Shown piece by piece: positions 25,813-33,845 of a stretch of DNA of 64,000 nucleotides. The stretch lies in contig OZ241345.1 of the NCBI GenBank assembly GCA_965200175.1, forward strand, positions 2,914,001-2,978,000, given 5' to 3'. Under the pieces are notes generated by a model, which was not told the origin of the DNA, did not search any database, and was given only the letters and a program-made list of their open reading frames with translations. Every line of letters starts with the position of its first letter. The first letter of the stretch is position 1. The position numbers and the translations under genes are program-made. This stretch comes from Azophilus sp026709365 (lineage in GTDB: Bacteria; Pseudomonadota; Gammaproteobacteria; Pseudomonadales; Azotimanducaceae).

Positions 25813-25987
25813 TTCGCTCTCCTTTGGAATTGTTGGCCGAGATTCCCAATTAGTATTCACTAAAGTCCCACAAAGTCAGATGCTTTACCGTCACCTGTAG
25901 CCCCGGCGCCCCAAGCGCCCCTCCGCGTTAAGGTGGCCCCCAAAGCGCTCCAACCCATAACCCACAGCCCACTCGGAGCAGCGCATC

Positions 25988-26365
25988 ATGGACGCCCAGG
26001 ACCCAACCAAAACCAACAACGAGCAAATCTCCGAGCTCAGCGAACGCATGGCCCGCATCGAGACCAAGATGGACTTCATGCCCACCCACAAGGACATCGC
26101 TGCGGTGCGCACGAAGATCAAGGGAACCCGCACAGAGCTCGAGGGCGTTCGCACCGAGGTCGCCAGCATGAAAGGTGAGCTTCTCAACCAGATGGCGCAG
26201 ATGAACTCGGCGATGGCCGCCGAGATGACCCAGATGAACATGGCAATTGAGGGCACACGAACCTTGGTCTCTAACCGCGAGGCCTCCATGCAGCGCTGGC
26301 TGCTCGGCCTCACCGTCACCATCGTCGTGGCCCTTACGGCGGCGCTTTTCCGAACGGTGGCCTGA
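25988..26365 (+). CDS. Coiled-coil protein with C-terminal membrane anchor, paralogue 2
   Basis: A 125-residue paralogue of the protein at 24573: same start (MDAQDPTKTNNEQISELSER) and same membrane end (SMQRWLLGLTVTIVVALTAALF). The middle is longer: KIKGTRTELEGVRTEVASM plus a Met-rich stretch NQMAQMNSAMAAEMTQMNMA. Its upstream region keeps only the last 70 or so bases of the shared C-rich block. Confidence 0.7.
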   Translation: MDAQDPTKTNNEQISELSERMARIETKMDFMPTHKDIAAVRTKIKGTRTELEGVRTEVASMKGELLNQMAQMNSAMAAEMTQMNMAIEGTRTLVSNREASMQRWLLGLTVTIVVALTAALFRTVA

Positions 26366-27194
26366 AGGCCAGTCCAGCACCGCAGGCTGGTGCCCATGAC
26401 CCCCGCCAAACCAAACGCGCAGCACGACACACCACAGCAAGGGGCTGCGTCAGGCTGTTTCTAGCAGTGAGCCAGCATGATTCAACCCGTAAACATCCAA
26501 TCTGGAGCATTGATGAAGACGAACAAGACATGGCCTGATCGCAGGACACTGGAGGCTGGTTTTCTGATTCTTTCGCTTCTGCCCCATCGCGGCACGGCTC
26601 TGGGCACAATCAAGGAAGCTGCTGGAAGGTTTGCGGAGATGAGGATGCGCATGCTGCGCGACACCAGCGACGAGCGATGCGCGGTTGGCGAAGGGCGCCT
26701 GATGGGCGGAGCAGGTTTTGGCGCGCCTGCACGTCCTTGGAGGTTCCGGAGGTACGCGCCGGCGACACCGGCCCCGTGGTTGCCGAATATCCGTTGGCCG
26801 AGTCTCAGGACGTGAACCGTTGCGATCTAATGCGCCTGTCGGAGGCGTTCTGGCGTGGACTGGGCTAACCGCAAGAAGAGGCAAAGTCTCGTGCCTCTCC
26901 CTGACGATGATCAGCACGGCACTCGAACTGACGGCGGTGACGAACGGGAGAGCCCCGAGGGCGATGGTGGGCAAAAGGGGAATCGTGAGAGCCGTCTTCC
27001 GATGGAACGCCCTCAATAAAGTCAATCGCGTAGCCGACCGCGCCAACAACCCCAGCCCGCAAGCGCCAATCTCCCACAAGCCTTTCAGCTTTCTCGCACA
27101 CCCCATTCCCGCCCCCAAGCGCCCCCTCTGGGTTAAGATGCTCCCCACAAAGCACCCAAACCCATCACCCCCAGCCCCCGCGGAGCGGCGCATC
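26366..27194. other. Gene-poor stretch with unresolved remnants
   Basis: No convincing gene in 830 bp. Open frames on both strands are mutual shadows. A short minus-strand hydrophobic stretch (LTIPLLPTIALGALPFVTAV, about 26930-27000) could be the remains of a membrane protein. The last 150 bp (from about 27040) is the C-rich block shared with the regions before paralogues 1 and 4. Confidence 0.5.
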
Positions 27195-27551
27195 ATGGAC
27201 ACCCAAGACCCAACCAACGCCAGCAACGAGCAAATCTCCGAGCTCAGCGAGCGCATGGCCCGCATCGAGACCAAGATGGACTTCATGGCCACCCACAAGG
27301 ACATCGCTGCGGTGCGCGTGGAGATCGAAGGCACCCGCACGGAGATCGCCAGCATGAAGGGCGAGCTTCTCAACCAGATGGCCCAGATGAACACGGCGAT
27401 GGTCGCCGAGATGGCCCGGACGAACACGGCAATCGAGGGCACGCGAACCCTGATCGCCAACCGCGAAGCCTCCATGCAGCGCTGGCTACTCGGCCTCACC
27501 GCCACGATGGTCGTAGCCCTGAGCGCGGCGCTGTTCCGCACCCTGACTTGA
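27195..27551 (+). CDS. Coiled-coil protein with C-terminal membrane anchor, paralogue 3
   Basis: A 118-residue paralogue starting MDTQDPTNASNEQISELSER. It has one EIEGTRTEI unit, the Met-rich stretch NQMAQMNTAMVAEMARTNTA as in paralogue 2, and the membrane end MQRWLLGLTATMVVALSAALF. The preceding C-rich block ends GCGGAGCGGCGCATC before the ATG, which may serve as the ribosome site. Confidence 0.7.
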   Translation: MDTQDPTNASNEQISELSERMARIETKMDFMATHKDIAAVRVEIEGTRTEIASMKGELLNQMAQMNTAMVAEMARTNTAIEGTRTLIANREASMQRWLLGLTATMVVALSAALFRTLT

Positions 27552-27623
27552 AGGCATTGGGCCTCAGCGCCCACGACGGCCAGGGCGATACCGATCAACG
27601 CCATCGGCGTCCACTTCGGCACC

Positions 27624-28005
27624 ATGGACAGCCGGGGGTTGAGCCGCGATGCCTTCACCGCCAGCCTGCCGGTGACCCGCGACAACTTCGCCGAACTCGC
27701 CAACTGCGCCTACACGCGCCGCAAGATCGAGAACGAGCCCTTCAACGTCCTCAAACGGCACGGACGCCACCTCGAGCACAACTTCAGGGACGCCATGGGC
27801 ACCCTCGCCAACGTGCTCGCCTTCGCGCCCCATGCCACCAGCGACCTCGCCGAGGCGCTCTGGCGGAAGGTCGGAGAGCGCCTCGGCACCCGCCCACGGT
27901 TGTTCGAGCACCTGCGGATCCTCACCGAGTGCCAGGGCTTTCCCGACTGGGACGCCCTCATGGCCTGCTGGCCAACGGCGGCTGCGTCGCTTAGCTGCCT
28001 TGGAC
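27624..28005 (+). pseudogene. DDE transposase C-terminal remnant (copy 2)
   Basis: One open frame encodes TASLPVTRDNFAELANCAYTRRKIENEPFNVLKRHGRHLEHNF and continues through MGTLANVLAFAPHATSDL and CQGFPDWDALMACW. The KIENE-FNVLK-HLEHNF series and the following helices are the C-terminal part of IS4/ISNCY-type DDE transposases. The catalytic N-terminal part is missing. It follows the coiled-coil gene closely, as in copy 1, so gene plus remnant were copied as a block. Confidence 0.62.
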
Positions 28006-28220
28006 CCCCCTTCCCGAATCCCTTGCCCTCAACAAACAAACACCGGAAAACCGCATCGGATCAGACAATCAGCCAGAACGAGAATTGCTGCTCAGAGAGT
28101 TGGTGTTGAAGTTGACAGGCCGGAGAGTATTATGCCGATGTTGGAGCGAAATTAGGGGCATTGGTGGCCAAGAGAGTCAGTATTATCAACTTCAAGGGCG
28201 GGGTGGGGAAGACAACCCTA

Positions 28221-29436
28221 GTGTAACGTCTCTAAATTTCATTGACCATTCGCTGTGCCTTTTCGTGCGCCTCTCGGGCGCGCTGGATCTTGGCGAGGAT
28301 CTCCCGGCCGGACTTGCGCCAGACGTAGGGCTTGGGGTTGAGGTTGTGCTCCTCGATGTGGGCGTTGATGGCGGCGACCAGATCGCCGACGCTGGCGAAG
28401 CTGCCGTCGCGGATGACGTCCTGGGTGAGGTCGCGGAAGAAGCGCTCGACCAGGTTCATCCAGGAGCTGGAGGTGGGGGTGAAGTGCATGACGATGCGGT
28501 CGATGCCGTGCGCCTTGCGGTGGCGCTGGTTGCGCCACCTGATCCAGGAGCGCACCTTGGCGTGCTTGTGGGTGGCGTAGTTGTCGGCGATCAGGTGCAG
28601 GCTGACGCCCTCGGGCGCCTCGCCGTTCAGCTGGCGCAGGAAGTCCAGCCACTCCCGGTGCGTGTGCCGGGCCGCGGTGCGGCTGAACACCTTGCCGTCG
28701 AGGTAGGCCATGGCGGCGAACAGCGTGACCGTGCCGTGGCGCCGGTAGTCGTGGGTCTGGGTGCGGCTGTGCCCGCGCAGCACCGGGAAGCCGGGCTGCG
28801 ACCGCTCCAGCGCCTGGCACTGGCTCTTCTCGTCGCAGCACAGCACCAGCGCCCGGTCCGGCGGCTTCAGGTACAGGCCGACCACGTCCCAGAACTTCGC
28901 CTCGAAGTCCTTGTCGCCGGACAGCTTGAAGGTGCGGGTCAGGTGCGGCTTGATGCCGTTGGCGCTCCACAGGCGCTGCACGGTCGCCTTGGACACGCCG
29001 GCGGCCTTCGCCATGCTCCGCGCCGACCAGCGCCCGCGGTTCGGCGGCGGCCTCGTGGCCCCGACGATGATCCGCTCGCGAACCTCCGGCGCGATGCTCG
29101 GCTTGCGCCCACGGCCCCCGGCGTCGGCCAGCCCCGCCGTCCCGGACTCGCGGAAGCGCCGCTCCCACTTGACCACCGAGGCCCGGCTGAGGCCGACCTC
29201 GGCGGCGGTCCGCGACTGGCTCAGGCCGTCCGCGCGGCACAGGACGGCGCGCGCCCTCTGGCAGTCCCTTCGCGCCGCCGTCGGGCGGCCAGCCACCGCC
29301 TCCAAGGCGCGGCGCTGCTCCGGCGTGAGGGGCAATGGGCGGATCGGTTGGGGCATGGCGGTCTCCCGATGGTTGGGTCGGACCAACCATATCCGGGACA
29401 GCCCTAAAGAGTCAATCCTTTTATGAGACGTTACAC
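28221..29436 (-). mobile_element. IS630-family insertion sequence, apparently complete
   Basis: Length 1,216 bp. Ends are GTGTAACGTCTC at 28221 and its complement GAGACGTTACAC ending at 29436, a perfect 12-bp inverted repeat with partial match beyond. It is flanked by TA on both sides (28219-28220 and 29437-29438), the usual IS630 target duplication. Inserted in codons 19-20 of the ParA-like gene. Confidence 0.92.
28232..29356 (-). CDS. IS630-family transposase
   Basis: A 374-residue transposase from ATG 29356. The N-terminus is a helix-turn-helix region (SRTAAEVGLSRASVVKWERRF) followed by KATVQRLWSANGIKPHL. The DDE catalytic domain shows LCCDEKSQCQALERS (first Asp), HLIADNYATHKH (second Asp) and TPTSSSWMNLVERFF (Glu). 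Length and motifs are normal, so the element is probably active. Confidence 0.93.
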   Translation of the reverse strand: MPQPIRPLPLTPEQRRALEAVAGRPTAARRDCQRARAVLCRADGLSQSRTAAEVGLSRASVVKWERRFRESGTAGLADAGGRGRKPSIAPEVRERIIVGATRPPPNRGRWSARSMAKAAGVSKATVQRLWSANGIKPHLTRTFKLSGDKDFEAKFWDVVGLYLKPPDRALVLCCDEKSQCQALERSQPGFPVLRGHSRTQTHDYRRHGTVTLFAAMAYLDGKVFSRTAARHTHREWLDFLRQLNGEAPEGVSLHLIADNYATHKHAKVRSWIRWRNQRHRKAHGIDRIVMHFTPTSSSWMNLVERFFRDLTQDVIRDGSFASVGDLVAAINAHIEEHNLNPKPYVWRKSGREILAKIQRAREAHEKAQRMVNEI

Positions 29437-30328
29437 TAGCGTTCAACTTGGCTGCTGGACTTGCTAGATACCACAGGTCGAGAGTGCTTTTGGTTGACAT
29501 GGACCACCAGAGCAGCCTGTCCATTGTTTGTCTTGGCACTGATAGCTGGGAAGAGGCGGCCAATAGAGGTAATACGGTGACCCACGTATTCCGGAACTTC
29601 CTTGGCTCGGCGTTGCCGGGCATCGGAATCGTACACCGTACCAGTTTCGGTGAAAACCATTCCTATGCTGAGCGTGTTGATATCGTGCCAGCCTATCTCG
29701 ACCTTGATGACGTCGAGATCGAGCTTACGTCGTTTCACCAAGGAAATGCGATCCAGTCGGAGTGGAACAAGCGCACGTTGATGTGCCGGTGGTTGGAGGA
29801 AACGGGATTAGACAACCACTATGACTACATCATCTTTGACTGTGCGCCGGCAACGAAGATTGTGTCTCAGAATGCCATTGCCGCGAGCCACGGCTATGTT
29901 GTGCCGTTGGTACCCGAAGCCGTGATGGAACGGGGGGCACCTCACCTCCGCGATATGATTCGGTCTGGCATTGACCGGAAGCTGCAGGATCTGGTCGAGA
30001 TGGGCGAAGTCCGAAGCATGTTCGTTCGTGAAACACAGCTCGTGGGCTTGGTGGTGACTCGGATACAAGTTGCTGGAAACGCCTATTCCGGCTATACGAA
30101 TGATCACACCCAGCATCTACGGTCGTTGGAGAGGCTTTGGGAAGACAGCCTCGTCAGGCCCTATATATATCAAGGAGCTGGAGTCGGAGAAGCAATGACA
30201 GATCGTGTCCCAGTCTATGACCGAAGCCATACTCAGAACGTCGGTGATCGTGGAATTGACGGCCAGTTCAAGGTTTTGACAGGGAAGCTCAAGGCTCGAA
30301 TGGACCAGCTATAGGGTGTAGAACCACG

Positions 30329-30820
30329 ATGGATCAAGTGTTGGACTCACATGGATCGGAGGAAGGTCTGCTAATCGGGGACCTTGCCAAACATATAGAG
30401 AGACTGGCGTCGGTTGCACAGAACGAACGAACTGGCAATCCATCTGTCAGCGTAGGATTGAGCCTCCTTGCAAAATGCCTTCGACCCCAAAAGGCTCGAC
30501 CAGTATGTGATCTTGCCGAATTGCGTTTGGAGCAACGTAACCCGCGTACGCGAGGGGTGCGCAAGCCTTCGGTTGAACTGCCTGATCAACTGGAAACGCT
30601 GGAGTGGGATCAGGTGATTGCGATTTTGGAGAATGACCAGTACCAAAAGAAGCAGCTAGTCGAATTGGGTGAGGCACGGCTGGGCATCCCGCCTAGCAGG
30701 TTGTCCCGTTTGAAGCGTGCCGATGCGATCGTGTCGATTCGAGCGGCGCTCGACAACGAGAGGACTCTGGCGGCAATCGGAGATCATGCGCGCCTAACCG
30801 GAGAGCGGCGAGCGGGCTGA
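30329..30820 (+). CDS. Unknown partner protein downstream of the ParA-like gene
   Basis: A 163-residue soluble protein starting MDQVLDSHGSEEGLLIGDLA at 30329, 14 bp after the ParA stop. The C-terminal half (LEWDQVIAILENDQYQKKQLVELGEARLGIPPSRLSRLKRADAI) looks like a helical region with a possible helix-turn-helix. Spacing suggests one operon with the ParA-like ATPase, so it could be the DNA- or cargo-binding partner. The family is not recognised. Since IS630 sits upstream in the operon, its expression may now depend on a promoter in or after the IS. Confidence 0.65.
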   Translation: MDQVLDSHGSEEGLLIGDLAKHIERLASVAQNERTGNPSVSVGLSLLAKCLRPQKARPVCDLAELRLEQRNPRTRGVRKPSVELPDQLETLEWDQVIAILENDQYQKKQLVELGEARLGIPPSRLSRLKRADAIVSIRAALDNERTLAAIGDHARLTGERRAG

Positions 30821-30879
30821 TCGTAGATCAGTGTGGTGTGTGACTATCAGCAAAACAGAATCCCAACTTGTGTGAGCAG

Positions 30880-30975
30880 CCGGCTCGGCCTCACCGCCAC
30901 AAGGGTCGTAGCTCTGGCGGCGGAGCTGATCCGTCCTTGGCTTGAAGGCATTGGACCTCAGCGGTCAGGACAACT
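30880..30975 (+). pseudogene. 3' end remnant of a fifth coiled-coil/TM paralogue
   Basis: The bases CTCGGCCTCACCGCCAC...CTTGAAGGCATTGG match the membrane-helix codons, stop and downstream sequence of paralogues 3 and 4. Nothing of the rest of the gene is here. It shows the coiled-coil block was once present at this place too. Confidence 0.6.
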
Positions 30976-31008
30976 TGCGCGACGAAGCCACCGTGAGGAA
31001 TCACCCCG

Positions 31009-31725
31009 ATGTGCGAGTTCATAAGGCCTCAGATTCTAAGGCAGCAATACTTGTGCTTCGGTCATTTCTATCAGCTTGAGCGTTCAGGTGAACCGTCGGT
31101 TTGCTGTCGATCGACTCTTGAGATTGTTCTAAAATGCTGTGTTGAAGAGCGCGGTCAAGAGCTCCTCGACCGACAACCCGATCATCTGGCGTTTATGATG
31201 AATCCGGGTTCATCCTATGCGTGTGCAAACCGCCAACACACCGGGAGGCGCCTTGCCGCCTCAGAAGTCGGCGCTGATGCTGGCGGTAATCTTGTGCCAG
31301 CCTACCCGGACAAGGTTCAGTACCAGATCATGCGGATCATGGCGTGTTGCGGGCTCAAGCATGTCCGCGTGCTGAATCTCTCTGACCAACGAGAACCGGG
31401 AAGTGCCGTTTTCCTTCAAAGCTTGAAGTCCAATCAGCCCATCCCGGCACACTCGATCCTGTCCTGCGAAAGGGAGGACGAGCGGAATGAAAGATTGACG
31501 CCCCTTCGCCCGACGGTGATCGTTGGTTGGGGCCAGGACGACCGGATCAGTCAGCTGGCCACCGCAGCGACGCAGAAGCTGGACCAGTGTAGTCCAGTCC
31601 TCTGCCCAGTTGGGCGGAGGAACGCCGACAAGCCGGTACTTTTTGGCTATCCGTCTCCCCCGTTTCAGCGCAGCGCTCAGCTGCTTGAATGGGTGCGACA
31701 CTGCGCCGATGCCCTGCGTTGCTGA
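31009..31725 (+). CDS. DUF1643-like protein
   Basis: A 238-residue protein. Features recalling DUF1643: LAFMMNPGSSYACANRQ near residue 60 (family pattern of a hydrophobic strand then MLNPS), VQYQIMRIMACCGLKHVRVLNLSDQRE (family: single-letter-rich helix then a strand with VVNL), VIVGWGQDDRI (family: VAAWG) and LFGYPSPPFQRSAQLLEWV near the end. DUF1643 proteins are of unknown function and are often found in mobile and defence regions. ATG 31009 is the first start; the N-terminal 45 residues are less certain. Confidence 0.6.
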   Translation: MCEFIRPQILRQQYLCFGHFYQLERSGEPSVCCRSTLEIVLKCCVEERGQELLDRQPDHLAFMMNPGSSYACANRQHTGRRLAASEVGADAGGNLVPAYPDKVQYQIMRIMACCGLKHVRVLNLSDQREPGSAVFLQSLKSNQPIPAHSILSCEREDERNERLTPLRPTVIVGWGQDDRISQLATAATQKLDQCSPVLCPVGRRNADKPVLFGYPSPPFQRSAQLLEWVRHCADALRC

Positions 31726-31929
31726 ACTGATCGAGTGCGCCGTGCGGCGAGGCAATGACGCTCAGCGGAGCATCACAGTTCCGGACCACTATGCAGGTAA
31801 TGCGAGGACACGCGCCAATCCCTCACCGAGCGCCACTGCAGCCATATCAAATCAGACGGCCCGCCCGCCCCAATAGTCCAGCCCACCTTCCCTTGCGACT
31901 GATCCCCCCGTGGCGAGCACAACCCGCGA

Positions 31930-32100
31930 CCCCCAACAATCCCACCGCGCCAATCACCCCAGCCCCAAAGCGCCAATCTCCCACAAGCCTTTCAGCCTTT
32001 TCGCATGCCCCATTCCCGCCTCCAAGCGCCCCTCTGAGTTAAGATGGTTCCCACAAAGCACCCAAACCCCGCCACCCCAGCCCCCGCGGAGCGGCGCATC
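31930..32100 (+). repeat. C-rich block shared upstream of coiled-coil paralogues
   Basis: About 170 bp with the core CAAGCGCCAATCTCCCACAA, then CTTTCAGCCTTTTCGCA and GAGTTAAGATG, ending GGAGCGGCGCATC at the ATG. Near-copies lie at 24400-24572 (before paralogue 1) and 27050-27194 (before paralogue 3). One strand is almost free of G over long runs. A conserved promoter/leader or part of the moving unit are both possible. The 200 bp before it (31726-31929) show nothing recognisable. Confidence 0.7.
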
Positions 32101-32445
32101 ATGGACGCCCAGGCCCCAACCAACACCAGCAACGAGCCAATCTCCGAGCTCAGCGAACGCATGGCCCGCATGGAGACCAAGATGGACTTCATGGCCACCC
32201 ACAAGGACATCGCTGCGGTGCGTGTGGAGATCGAAGGCACCCGCACGGAGATCGAAGGCAGCCGCACAGAGATTGAAGGCGTTCGCACCGAGGTCGCCAG
32301 CTTGAGGGGTGAGCTTCTCACCGAAATCGCGGGGATACACACCCTGGTCGCCAACCGCGACGCCTCCATGCAGCGCTGGCTGCTCGGCCTCGCCGTCACA
32401 ATGGTCGCGGCCCTGACCGCGGCGCTGTTCCGCACCCTGGCTTGA
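32101..32445 (+). CDS. Coiled-coil protein with C-terminal membrane anchor, paralogue 4
   Basis: A 114-residue paralogue (MDAQAPTNTSNEPISELSER). The middle carries three near-identical heptads, EIEGTRT, EIEGSRT and EIEGVRT, encoded by 21-bp tandem repeats at about 32229-32300. The end is MQRWLLGLAVTMVAALTAALF. This copy shows most clearly how heptads are gained in steps of 21 bp. Confidence 0.7.
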   Translation: MDAQAPTNTSNEPISELSERMARMETKMDFMATHKDIAAVRVEIEGTRTEIEGSRTEIEGVRTEVASLRGELLTEIAGIHTLVANRDASMQRWLLGLAVTMVAALTAALFRTLA

Positions 32446-32611
32446 AGGCATTGGGCCTCAGCGCTCACGACAGCCTGGGCGACGTGGATCAACGTCGCCA
32501 GCGTACATTTCGGCACTATGGGCAGCCGGTGGCATGAGCCGCGAAGCCAAGGGTCGCCAGACGAGCCGATAGCCATCCCGACGGCTCACGACCATCCCGC
32601 CCTGTGCGGGC

Positions 32612-33814
32612 TCAGAAACCTTTCGGAACTTCCTCCCCGGGGCCTGGGCCCATGAACTGACTGGACGGGGAGGGCGCCGCCGGCTCAGGCATGCTTGATT
32701 CACCCACTGAACAAGGAGCCTGAGCATGAAACTGTTGCACGCCTGCCCACCTTCCTGCAAGCGCCTGCGCATCGACGCCGACACGGCGGGAGCCGCCGAG
32801 GAGCGCCTGCGCGCCCTCGAACTCATCGACCGGATGGTCGCCAAGGGCATGCGCCGCGGCGACGCCCTGCGGACCGTCGGCCTGGCCAAAAGCACCTACT
32901 ACGACTGGCGCAGGGCCTTCCGGCGCGGCGGCGCCCGGGCGCTCAAGCCCAGCAGCGCCCGCCCCCGCACCGTCCGCCGCCGCCAGTGGAAGGACGCCGA
33001 CGACCGGGCCGTGCTCAAGCTGCGCCGGGACCACCCCTACATGGGCAAGGCCAAGCTCCAGGCCATGCTGGCCAGGGACGGCGTCCGCCTGTCCGTGTCC
33101 ACGGTCGGGCGCATCCTCTCCAGGGCCATCGCCGACGGGCGCATCAAGCCCGCGTCCCTCTGCGAGGGGCGCACCAAGCCCAAGCGCCGCCGAAGCTTCG
33201 ACGGCGCCTGGGCGAGCCGGTGGAAGTGCGGCGACAGGGCCAGGCCCCCCGGCGAGATGCTCCAGATCGACCACATGACCTACAGCCGCGACGGCCGCGC
33301 CCTCAAGGAGGTTCCGGCGGACTCTTCGAGTCCGGCCGTCTGCCCCGTCACCAGGTTCATGGCCGCCCGCGTCTTCTCCCGCGCCACCGCCGGCAGAACG
33401 CCGCGGGCTAAAGCCCGAGCGCTTCCTCGAAGCGGTGCTCGAGGCCATGCCGTTCCCCGTCGCCTCCATCCAGGTCGACGGCGGCAGCGAGTTCATGGCC
33501 GACTTCGAGCGCACCTGCGAGGCGATGGGCATCCCCCTGCACGTCCTGCCGCCGCGAAGGCCCCAGTGGAGACGTCGGCCCGCCCAAGGGCGGGGCGTCG
33601 AGCGCGTCAACCGGTCCGCCCGGATCGAGTTCCGGAGCCTCTACGACGGCCCCCTCACCGTCGCCGACGTCGCCCCAAGGCTTGCCCGGCCCGAGTTCCT
33701 CCACAACTACCGGCGCCCGCACTGGGCGCTGGATTGCCGGACGTCGAACGAGTACCTTGTCGAGATCGAGGATGCTGCCTGATCCAGCGGGCAAAAAGTT
33801 CCGAAAGGTCCTGA
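32612..33814 (+). mobile_element. IS481-like insertion sequence, degenerate transposase
   Basis: About 1.2 kb. The left end reads TCAGAAACCTTTCGGAACTT from 32612; the right end has the complement AAGTTCCGAAAGGTCCTGA ending at 33814, giving imperfect inverted repeats around ACCTTTCGGAACTT. The right end touches the ISKra4 element directly. A remnant of the same right end lies at 13.88-13.96 kb. No target duplication could be identified because of the neighbour. Confidence 0.8.
32726..33782 (+). pseudogene. IS481-like integrase-type transposase, frameshifted
   Basis: Begins MKLLHACPPSCKRLRIDADT at 32726 behind ACAAGGAGCC. A helix-turn-helix (DALRTVGLAKSTYYDWRRAF) and the rve catalytic core (first Asp in MLQIDHMTYS) are in one frame. 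From about 33390 the core continues in another frame: IQVDGGSEFMADFE (second Asp) and GVERVNRSARIEF (Glu), to EIEDAA and stop at 33782. Three short perfect palindromes interrupt conserved blocks at 33318-33334, 33404-33417 and 33579-33594; the frame is lost near the second. The enzyme is probably dead as it stands. Confidence 0.8.
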
Positions 33815-33845
33815 AGGGTGTACGTCAGATTTGTGGCACGAGGCA

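Larger units (their letters stand above)
28164..30314 (+). pseudogene. ParA-like ATPase gene interrupted by an IS630 element
   Basis: The first 19 codons (GTG 28164; TTG 28161 also possible) read AKRVSIINFKGGVGKTTL, the deviant Walker A of ParA/MinD ATPases. The IS630 element then interrupts it. After the element the frame resumes AFNLAAGLARYHRSRVLLVDMDHQ (29437 on) and goes to the stop at 30314. It includes DYIIFDCAPATKIVSQNAI (Walker B region) and VPLVPEAVMERGAPHL. Removing the element and one TA restores TTLAFNLAAGLA exactly, so the gene of about 310 codons was whole before insertion. ParA proteins position DNA or other cargo; this one has a small partner gene downstream rather than an obvious ParB. 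Confidence 0.88.

Noticed and set aside
26450..27703. Minus-strand frame of about 417 codons covering a coiled-coil gene
   Set aside because: It reads through the antisense of paralogue 3 and of the C-rich repeat, and its product is low-complexity; no start or domain support.
28232..29390. Second minus-strand frame of 383 codons within the IS630 element
   Set aside because: Pro/Arg/Gly-rich shadow in another frame; the 374-residue transposase has all catalytic motifs.
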